A stretch of 64,000 bases of DNA from Macquaria australasica (taxonomy: Eukaryota; Chordata; Actinopteri; Centrarchiformes; Percichthyidae). Below the pieces are notes generated by a model. That model did no database searches. It saw only the letters and a list, made by a program, of their open reading frames with translations, and was not told the origin of the DNA. This document shows, piece by piece, positions 50,601-61,948 of the stretch (positions are counted from its first letter, which is position 1; every line of letters starts with the position of its first letter). The DNA is taken from positions 60,069 through 124,068 of the forward strand of contig SEMN01001025.1 in the NCBI GenBank assembly GCA_005408345.1, read 5' to 3'. Made by a program: the position numbers and the translations under genes.

Positions 50601-53600
50601 TGCAAAAACTGTTGCATCAAAATATTATAAGGACTTAGAATATGTATAAATACAAAGGTATGGAAATGCATGGAGGAAAACGTTTGCATCAAAAACTTTA
50701 ACCTACACTCGAGGTCCGGTTCCTTCCCCAGCAGGTAGCGGATGGCGGCCTGAAGCTGAGAGTATTTCCGGTGGCTGGGGTCAATGTCCGTCTCACAGTA
50801 CGTCCTGAGGAAAAGAGGTTTATTAGACCAGGATAAACAGCTACACAGAAACCTGCTGGAACTTTAATATATTTTCAGATAAAGGATTTTAGAGGGAAAG
50901 ACTTAAATTGCACAAATCCTGGCTTCTACTCTTTACACACGGCTCTAATCTTCTTTCATTCCATTACACGTACATGATTAAAGTAGACTGATGAACCTTC
51001 TGCTGCTCCTGCTCTCACTACTGACTACAATTAAAAAGGTGCATCCTGCTGAAATCTACTGCCTTAAATGTCAGTTCATGTTTACGTACCACTCAGAGGC
51101 GATGCTGAGGTCTGGGGAGGTGAGATCATGCAGGCCTGCGGAGGAAGGTACAAACACTTCAGTCACAGATTTACTTCCTTTCAGTTCAGTTTAAGCAGCT
51201 GTTGTGTGTTTAACAGGCTCCAGGTCATGTGTATGTGTTTTCTATGCTTGAATAAACTATTTAAGTGGAGTTTTTGATTTTCCTTTGGAGGATTCAGCAT
51301 CCGTCTACACATTCTGGGGTTTTCTAACCAGCTGCAGCATCAGATACAGAAGTTATTATAGAGTATAGTTAAAGGGATTGTGGGAAATCGTACCTTCCTC
51401 CACAGACACGTTTCCCACAAACATCAGCTTCCCGTGACCCCTCGTCAGCACCATGCCGAAGCTGCAGAGACACAGGGAGGAGGTGAGACAGGGACACCTG
51501 TGAACACTGACTGGACTTCCACATGTCATTATGAAAGGTGTAAAAAGCTGCCCTCTACCTGGTCCAATCACACTGATACTGAATTTATCAACAGTGAGAC
51601 AGTGTGGAGGGACGACAACAGAGACCGAACCTGGATTTATGAGGTCGATATCTGAGATACAAAAAGCTGATATATTGGCCAATATTATTTTTTACACACA
51701 CACAATTTTTTTTTTGTCTTAAATGAGACCAAGATTCACTGAGTGGAACATTTAAATCCAATTTCATTCTTATCAACTATAACAATATCTGAGAAATGTT
51801 GTTACAAAACGAGCCAAGTTACATGTTATTTTATTGACATAGATTCAAACTTGAACGGCCTGTTTCCTTCAGCCTTTACCTGAGTTACTGTTCTGCAAGT
51901 GAAAAAGTTAAACTTCACCAAAACCGCCATTTTCTTCCCCCTTCTGCACTGACAGTGAACCTGAGAGAAAAATCCATCATATTCATCTTATTTTATTCAA
52001 CCTTGATTTGACTGAAGGGATTTATAATTATCACCAGTTTTTCTCTTCATCCCTGTCAAGAAATCTCTCCATCTTGCACTGTACATGTCGTTTTTCTGTT
52101 TGAACACATCTTCCTAACCTGCACCTTGAATTCTACTTTGCTTAAAATGACAAGCTGCTCACATTTTACTGTCTAGAACAGCAGTAGAAACTCTTATCTC
52201 AGAATATGGACAGTATTATGTTGGAGATTTGTATGAACCCAGAATGAAACCCTGTAAGAGAAAACACAACTTTTGAACAATGTGTAAAACACATCAACAG
52301 CGGCAAGGAAAGGCAGTTAACTACAGAATATGCTAACATGCTAATATGGAGAAACTAGTGAATGATGCAGCAGGGACACATGATGGATCTTTTCTTCAAG
52401 GTACCTAAACCAACAATTTCCAGACTCTCGAAGCCTTTATCGTCACATCTAAAGTGTTACTATAAATTCCAGGAGACAACACACAAAGATGAGGACGGGA
52501 TCGCTTCATTTAAAATATTAAAAGATTTCTGGTTTACATGAGTGATTGTGTGATGATGAAACACCAGATTATGTTGAAAATCAAGTATTTTTCAAGGAGT
52601 ATATTCAAATCCAAGCATATTCCTAACCTTGAAAACACAAGTTAAAATTAAGCATTTTTCAAACTTTCAAGACTTTGTTTTTTGTGTCCATTTTCTCTCA
52701 GAGGCGATAAAACATCAGTTTATTGTCTTTAAAAGCAGCGTAAAAACTGTTTAAAAGGCTCGAAGAAAAAACAGCCGACTTACCTGAAAGGTGTCTCGTC
52801 GATGTTCGTGTAGAAGTAGTCATTGACGAGGTACAGAGGCCGTTTCTGAGGAGGGAACCACGTCATGATCAGTGCTGAACCTTTCAACTGTCCAGACCCC
52901 CATCACAGGTAATCAAACATCCAATCAGTCTGATCAGTGAGAGTTTGATAAGGCTACTGTGACTCTGGTCTCTACTACAAAACACTGACACGACTCGCCT
53001 CTGTTAGCCTGGATTAGCCTGGACTGTCTGCTAGCCAACTAGCTTCATCTAACAAACACTGATGGTAAAGATAACATGCTAATGCTAGCCTCTGGTGGCT
53101 GCTTTAGCTAGTGTGATACATGTGACAGTGACGGTTAGCTAACAGAAATCAGCTGCGTTCAGACAAACTGATATTTTTAAAAGCTGTTCAATAACTGTTG
53201 CCAATCAAATGAAGACCAATCAGGGGCGAGCTCTTCTTCCTGGAGATAAGCACAAAGCACTACTGCCAACTACTGAGCTGGAGGGGAACTACAGGTGTGT
53301 CCTAATTCCATACAATATACTATAAAGTCTACATTATGTACTCTTTTGACAGTACTTTATAGTAGTATTAATTACTGTACTCCACTGTTAAACATCAATT
53401 AAACTATGATTTTGGAAACACTACTTATAATTTCAAGTTTTAAAATGTATCAAAAAGCTAGTGAAACTTCTTTTCTAGACTTTATAATTTATATATTTTT
53501 TTCTGAGCTGTTGCTGGAGATGTTGGACTAAAGTCCACAGTTGTATCTCTTTTTATTCCAGCTGTAAAAAACGGCTTAATTTCTGTTATGTCCCTGAACA

Positions 53601-54716
53601 CCACACTAAAAAAATCCAGTGATTTTAGTCTGAATGCTGATATTGTATAGAGTAAAATTCAAGCACTTTTCAAGCACTCTCAAGGTATCAAAACCAAAAA
53701 TTTCCAGACTCTCGAAGCCTTCTCAAGACTCTCAAATTTACATCTAAATTGTTACAATTAATGCAAATGTGAAAAATAAAGTTTACATAATTTCTTTACA
53801 CCCACAGCGATCAATGTTTGCTGTTTAATTTACCAGCTGTTTATATTAACTCTGATCGAATGTTTTGATCAGGATTATTTAATGCTCACCCCTTTATCCA
53901 CCGACGCTCTGATGCTCAGGCTCCTGCTGCCAGTCTCTCCCCTCACCATGGCTGTTCGCAGCTACAGGAGCGAGGCAAGAACAAGTTTAATACAAAGTCA
54001 GATCAGTTCCTTCTTCTTCTTATGCCGAGTTCAGTGTCTGTTAAGATGGTCACTGTGTCAGATTAGGCAACTATAGGGTCATAAATTCTTGCCGTGACTC
54101 GAGCAAGAAACACGACAGACTACATGTTGGTCCCCGACCAATCACAGCTTGCTGTCTATGACAACCTGCGTGATGTCATCAGGAAGGAGGAGCTACAGAC
54201 TGACTTCTGGGAACAGGAACGTAAAAACAAACACGGCGTCGAAGTGGTGTGTGCGATACTGGCTGTCTTGTGCACCAACAACATCATTCCTCTTTCAGAT
54301 CACCATGTTTACAGGTGAAGAGCGCTCTGTACTCCTATTGGTCAACATCACTGAGCACGTTGTGGAATTTGTCGTACTCAGCAAGAGAAGGCAAAAAAAT
54401 TCGGACACGCTCATCTTTCTGTCGGGACGTCGTGAGGCGTCCCAGATGTGGCGTCGGTTGTCGTCCGCTATGATACAGGACACGGGATGAAACCATCACT
54501 TGTTGCGCCCGATGCCCATTTTCGTTCCCGACGCCCTCCACCTGTCGGGTCGGGCTGACATCGTGTAGTCTGAATCCAGCATCAGGCTTTAAAATTATAT
54601 TAAAATATGTGAAGAGTTTCATTCCAACTCGCTGTTCATCCACTTCTCCAAATTTCTCTCATTGAGATTCATCTAAACATTTATAATTCTGTCCTCAAAT
54701 AATGTGAGAGAGAGAG

Positions 54717-54779
<63 letters not shown>

Positions 54780-57700
54780 ATGTGCGTGTGAGAGAGAGTG
54801 TGTGTGTGTGTGTAGTTACCTTCTCCTCTGTATCCTCCCACTCCACCTCAGACAGATCCACACTGTTGTAGTTTGGCTTCGGCCTCAGTTTCTTTCCATC
54901 TTTATACTGTAGGACAGAGGACACACTGTGACTGTGTGTGTGTGTGTGTGTATGTGTCAGTAGTGAAATACTGTATAACCATCCTTATAAATACTTAATA
55001 CCTTTTCCCCTTAATGGACCCTTCAGGACATCTGCTACACTGTAATAGTACATCTCCTACTTTAAATAGAGATCTAGTAAATCAGAGCTGCTGCGGCTCC
55101 GGAGCTACATTTGTCTGCTGCTGTAATGAAACAGGACTCACCAGAGGTCGAAGGTCAGGGTGAGCCAGGATGTAACCGTTGTTGGTGATGAGGAAGGCGT
55201 AGCCGTGAGCTCCGAGCTGTGGAGGAAGAAGAAGAAGAAACACATGAAAGGAAGCTCAGGGAATGTTGATGTTTAAGCTTTTATTGTGAAATCTCATTTC
55301 TTATTCTGGATTGAAACAGAAAAGTGAGGCAGAAACAATTCAAACATTTCCAAGAACACATCCTGAACAGGCCTGAGCTCACCATGTATCTGGGTGCCAG
55401 CTTCATCACCTCCATCAGTGGGATGTCAGAGCCAACCACGCCCAGCAGGATCCCATGGGACAGCTGGAGAGACAGGCAGTGGGGTCACTATAAACTTTAT
55501 CATACAGAGTTTAGACATCTGAAGAAACTGACACTTTACACACCATTTACACACCGGAGGCATTTTTTTCGTACAATTAATTCGCACGTCAATATATTTT
55601 TCAATATGTTGTTTTTGTCATGAGTACTTTAACACAGAAAGCGAATATTACTCGGCAAGAAAGTGACGTCATTTTTTTTTCGGAACGAGGTTAATATTTC
55701 TGAGCTTTCGCACGGCGAATAAAGGCATCAACCAATCACGCTGTGCGGCGCGGACGTCACATCACAACTCTGGACCTGTTGATTGTTTGTGTCATAAAGA
55801 CAATGAACTCAAGGACGACGTGTGGAGCAGCATCAGATGCAGGATAGTGAGCAGCTGATGTAGTTTACTTTTGGATATAGTAGTTGTTAAAATATACAAT
55901 TTACATGCTAATGTTCTGTGTGAAGCTCACAGAAATGGAGGGGGATTAGTTTTGGAGGTCATGAAGTGTTGGGTAAACTTTGACCTGCTGCTGGTTCTAG
56001 ATAAAAAGTCAGGGGATCAACAGTCATTAGCATTCATCCTCTGGACACCAGAAACGTCTGTACAAACTGTCATCTCAATAAAATCTAATATTTGTTGAGA
56101 TATTTCACTCTGGACCAAAGAAAGACACGTCAACATACAAAACAAAACTATCGGCTTCACGGTTAATGTGCCATGTTGTTCTTCGCTCTTAGATAAATGT
56201 GCGTTAGCGTCGTCACTGACCGTTTCCTTCTTCTTGCTGAACACCGGCATGGCCACTGAGGTCATCAGCAGCAGACTCTGAGCTTTGGTGGTGAAGAGCT
56301 GAGACACAGCAGCAAAACATTCACGATACTTTCAAACACGATACTTTAAAACTTAAATGATGGATGACGGAAAAGATTTTTAAAAAGTTGGATAGACATT
56401 TAAAATGGCAACACAGAGTTACTTCTCTACCCGGCTGATGTGCCTTTGAGCAGGAGAACTGAGCCCATGTAACCTGTGGTCAGATTGAACGATGCTAAGT
56501 GGACAAAATAACAGCACCACCTTATAATCAATAGCTGTATCCTATAGTAACCTCATGAAGCTTATAATGTGAGTTTTGTTTTGAGATCAAAGGTGAGGAT
56601 TCAACTCCGGGGTCACTTTTTAGGTCACAGTTTGTCCTGGTGTTCCTTTTTTTTTAATTTTCTATACAAAGAATATCCTTCATCATCTATATATGTAGCA
56701 TATAATATACATACATATATATGAAAAACATATTCTTTCTTATCTATACACAAATATAATATGCTGTTTATTGTGACACTGTATGCAGCTGGTGCAGATC
56801 TGACATTGACCTCCAGGTGGCGCTGTAGGACTGCTGCAGTTTTGTGTACATTTAAAAACACTCTGGTGGTAAAAGTACTTCAATTTAAACCAGTGGTTCT
56901 CAACATGAGGGCCAGGACACTCCAGGAGGTCATGAAATATATGTTTATATATGTCTTAAAGGCATTATTGAAAATTTTTTGTCAAAATCTGAAACTTTTC
57001 TCTTCCTGTAACGTGCCGGAGCACAAAAAGCAAATGAAAATGTGAATAGAGAGTTTTGGGGCAACTGAGGCAACAAAAACCTGCAGGTGTTGATGTTCTG
57101 AAACTAATTTGAACTGTGTTAACTTCCAAAACTTCAACAATGTTTAAGCATACGTGGCCTAAAACCTCCTCTCCTCTTCATCCTTCTCCTTTGTCCCGCC
57201 TACTCTTTAACTCTCAATTTAAGTGTGAAGTAAAACCACAAACACAAAGATTTATCTCAGTATTAAAAGATAAAACCATATTCAGGGACTTTGAGGGAGT
57301 CTGGAGCCAAACAGGAACACAGACAGATGAAGAACTGACTGTTTATCTAAAACTACAACTCCTTCTTCTTTACCTCCTTGGTGTTGGGAAGCTGCCGTGG
57401 CGATGGAGGGAAAGGCCCAGAGGATCATGGGAGAATGAGCCGAAACACAGGGAGGAAGGAAGCAGACGGACAGATGATGGTGAAGTGATGATGATGATGG
57501 TGGTGATGATGATGATTGTAGTTCACCCCAAGCGAAAATGTAGAAAAAGGTTTTAATACTTTATATCTGACATAATTAAGGAAAATGCTTAAAATATGAA
57601 TCCCCAGTCCAAACAATGAACTGCTCCTTTAAGCTCTCTGATTGGCCGGCTCAGCTCACCACAGTGTCCATGTAGGCCTCCGTCCAAATGATGTCATGGT

Positions 57701-57843
57701 CGTGGTTGATGACCATTGGTCGGCTGAGCACGTGCAGGTACTCCATGACGTTTTCCTGCACGTCGGCCAGCGTGGAGATGTGTGTGTAGTAACCTGAGGA
57801 TGAAACACAGAAACACACAGTATATGACTGCACATGTGCAAAG

Positions 57844-57887
<44 letters not shown>

Positions 57888-60202
57888 CGCTGACCTTTGT
57901 TGTTGCAGGCGATCCACTTGGTGTTTTGAGCGAAGGTCATCTCTCTGCCGATCAGGTAGGTGAAGACTCGCACCTGAGCAGAGAAACACACCTGTTTACG
58001 GCGAGCTGTGTGTTGTGGCGTGATTCGGTGCTTCCTGCTATGGTTGAATGTTTTCTTGAGGTCTTAAATTGTGAACTTTCCAAAAACAAACCATGTTTTT
58101 TTTTTGGAATATATGACTTCTCTTCCCAGGAAACCAGGATTTCTATCTAAGTTTAAAGTCAGAAAACAGCTCGTCTTCTCGTTTTTGGTGTCACTGATGA
58201 AATGTGTTGCTCCTCCTCCTCCCTCCTGCTATTGGCTGCTGAATCTGGGGACCTGCAGCCAATCACGGCCCATCTGGAGGTATATAAAACGCTGAGGAGC
58301 TGCATTTCTGCTGCCTGTTTACACCCAGGGTGTATATTGAGCCATTTTGTATGTTCGGAAAGGAAGTGATTTTGCTGTTAGATTTCAGTCAATCAATTCA
58401 TTATTTTTAGTTCTTTGTATCTTAACTTTACTCCTTCTTGCCATGAAGCCCTGCAGGGGAGAGCTGCCATTTCTGTTATATTCCCTTTTCTCCTGTTTGT
58501 TAGTGTTGATAGGGTTAGTACGGAGCCCCGGAGTGGCCATAGAGACAAAAAAACATTTTGAGGCCACGTTTTACTACATCAAGGGCACGAAATGCTATTG
58601 CGTGTGCACGAGATACAATTCGTTACCACGTTTTGGTTAATTCGTGCACACGTCTTAATCCAAGTATACCCAGTGTGCGTAAAGACGCACACAGCTCATT
58701 CAACAACACCGTTAGCTATCCCCTAAATACAAAAAAAGAGTATTTATGGACTGAGGTTTTTCGGCAAACTCGTATGTGTGCCACGTTACGCATACAAGTG
58801 CCTTACGCGCGCTCCTCCAGGAACAAGCGGTGCCCGTACACCAAATACCAGACGCTCGAGCTGGAGAAGGAGGTCCTGTTAATCATGTACCTCACGCGGG
58901 ACCGGCGGCATGAGGTGGCGCACGCGCTTAACCTGACAGAGCGGCAGGTGAAGATCTGGTTCCAGAACCGGCGGATGAAAATGACAAACACAGCAAACAG
59001 AGAAACAGTGCGTAAGGGACTTGTATCCGTAACGTGGCACACATAAGAGTTTGCCGAAAAACCTCAGTCCGTTTTCTGACAACTTGCCAGACAATTATAG
59101 CTTATTCCAACCTTCTGCCCTGAAGGCATATTAGGGCTAGTTAAAAACAATGCAAATATTAGAGTAAAGGTCCATGGTTAATGCATGAACATGATTAATT
59201 TAGAATGTAAGAGAGCAAACCCATAGACAATGGAGTTACTGAATGTTTTAGAAAAAAAGAAAAAGCATATAAACAGCTGGCAAATAGCTCTTTTTTGTAT
59301 TTAGGGGATAGCTAATGGTGTTCTTTAATGAGTTGTGTGTGTCTTTACGCATGGTGGGTATACTTGGATTAAGACGTGCACACGACTTAACCAAAACGTG
59401 GTAACGAATTAATCAAAAAGTGGTAACGAATTAACCAGCAAACTGACTCCTCATATTCTAATGTTACTCCCCTCTCCACTAGACCAACTTGGGGTCGTAA
59501 CAGTTGTCTTTAAAGCCACTATGTGTAGAATCTTTTTTTAATTTTAGTATCTTTTTTGACACCATCACTCGGTGTACACTGTTATAATTAAAGCTCTTAA
59601 CAAGATGCTGCAACCAACGTAACCTCCAACCATGAGCTCCTGACGTCCCTCCACATTCTGTCTCACTGACTCGTTTCTTGAGGTAACAGTTTGGGCTTCA
59701 ATAGCAGTCATAGAACAGTTTCTAATGATGTGTGTCCTGTTCTGATGTTTTTTTACTGTACGCAGGGGCATGAAAGAAGAACCTGTCACATGCAGCCATT
59801 GTGGGAGTGATTGTCCAGGTGTTTGGGTTGTTTAAGGAGTTTTGTTCCAGGACATTTACTTTTAAAGTTTTTCTGCACTTGATGCTCCTCTGACGTACTG
59901 ACATTATTCCAACAAAATTTTGCCATTTAAGCATGAAATTGACTGGATCAGTAATACTGCACTTTGTGACAGCATGCAGTAATATTTAGCTAATGTGCAC
60001 ACAGACATACAGGGAGGCTCATGCTGATGTTAATTTCACTGGTGAAAGGTAGTTTATTCTGCTGTTAACTGGGGGGGGGGCTGCTCACCCTGCGCTCAGG
60101 CCAGTTGAACTCCTCAAAGACAGACTCAAAGTCCTCCATGGCTCCGTCTGTGATCAGCATGATGGCCTGGTTACACATGCTGCCCTGACCGTTCACCCTC
60201 GC

Positions 60203-60241
<39 letters not shown>

Positions 60242-61311
60242 GAGTTTAAAGAGAAACAACTTCAAATGACTCCAGTCCAACTTCAACAAAACACAAAATA
60301 AGAACCATCTATACTCTCGGAATACTAGGGAATACAGTAGCTGTCTCTCAATTCAGGGGCCGCATCCTTTCAAGGACACGGACTTCGTAGACCACTAAGG
60401 CCGAACCGAACGCTGTTAAATGAGACGGTCTGGTCTACATAGGATTTCCTATTTGCGTCATCAGCGTCACAAAGCGCCACTCCTGTCACCCTTGACAGCT
60501 GCCGTTGATTGTTGAGGTTTTTAAGGCCTTCTTGGTTTTTTTTAACATTTGTAGCGTTAGCTAATCGAGTGAGTTGAATACTTTTAATACATATACAATA
60601 AATTTACAAGTATAATCCTGCTCAGCAGCTGCTGACGGTACGTTTGGGGACGGCATATTCTCTTGCACGTGATGATTCTTGGGATAGGTTGGGCCACAAA
60701 GGATCCAGCAGATCCAAATTCGGGAAAAGAAGGCCGCATTTGAAGGAGTCTTTGAAATGGGACGGCCGCATGAGACGCATTTGGTCTTCAAATGCAGCCT
60801 TCGAAGGATGCAGCCCCTGAATTGAGGCATCACATTCAATTCAGGATTTGAGTCCTGCAGCCTTAAATTTTTATGACATTCTTAAGAGTTAGTGTCGAAG
60901 CTGGATTACCAGCCAGACAAATCAGGGACAGAAATCCAGGGGCCCAAAACCCTCAGGTTCACTGTGTGTCAACTGGTTTTAGGAGCTGCAGTATTGTGCA
61001 GCATCCACATATACAGTATACTGTACACCACACGTCAGAATAGGACATTTTCGGGGGTCTTAAGCTACATGCTTTGTAACATCCTGTAGGAGTCAACAGC
61101 AACAGTGGTAACTAATTAAGTTCATATTTTAGTTTCATTTTGTGCCATCAGTCTTTTTGCTCCTGGGATCATTAAGAGACACAAACCTCACTGAGGATTT
61201 TGAAGGACTCCTTCATAGCGTTCTTGATCTTTGCTTCTCCTTTAACATGCAGCTCCTCCACCAGCAGCTTAAAGTGCTGAGAGAGAGACAGACAGACAGA
61301 CAGAGAGAGAA

Positions 61312-61344
<33 letters not shown>

Positions 61345-61384
61345 GAGCGAGACAGACAGAGACAGACAGAGAGACATGACAGAT

Positions 61385-61455
<71 letters not shown>

Positions 61456-61908
61456 GAGAGAGAGAGATGTCCTACATCATCAGATGGTATTGTAATGACA
61501 TGAAGACAGTTTTAAGATATTTGTCTCTGAAACTTTTGCTGCACTGACACACAATGAAGGTGAATTATTAGAATTTCATTTGTGGTTCAAAGTACTGAAA
61601 AATATAATTTGTAAAATTTAACAGCAGTGTGTCTGTCCAGAAACAACGTCCTGGTTACTGGGACGGTTTTTATTGGGACTTTTCTTCAGCAGAAACCTTA
61701 AACCCAAGACTTAACCCTTTATAGACATTAGGACTGGACACAAAATGTCCTCTCTCTAAAGGTCTCACACTCATGTTGGTCCTCACAAAGATAAAAGTAC
61801 TGTACAAAAACACACATACAGACACACAGAGCTCCAGGTCCAGCACTTGTTGTGGTGCGAGAAGAAGTAGGCCAAGAGGTTGATCTGACAGTGACGCTGA
61901 GGGTATTC

Positions 61909-61948
<40 letters not shown>

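Larger units (their letters stand above)
58180..59507. mobile_element. possible LTR-like host repeat around the homeobox element
   Basis: Left of the homeobox element are a CCAAT-like box (GCCAATCACGG near 58258) and a TATA box (TATATAAA, about 58281-58288), followed by a T-rich stretch. On its right is AACTTGGGGTCGTAACA. TGTTGC near 58204 and the closing GTAACA near 59500 could be LTR ends. No target-site duplication or internal retroelement sequence was found, so this is only a suggestion of a solo LTR with the homeobox element nested in it. Confidence 0.25.

Noticed and set aside
57425..57616. His-rich frame (ATG/CAT repeat) on the minus strand
   Set aside because: It is a GAT/GTG trinucleotide repeat in an intron, not a protein-coding exon.
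58558..59046. The whole 162-codon frame as a genuine Hox gene
   Set aside because: Only the central homeodomain matches Hox9. The first 80 or so codons are the inverted-repeat arm, there is no hexapeptide exon, and no Hox neighbours are present.
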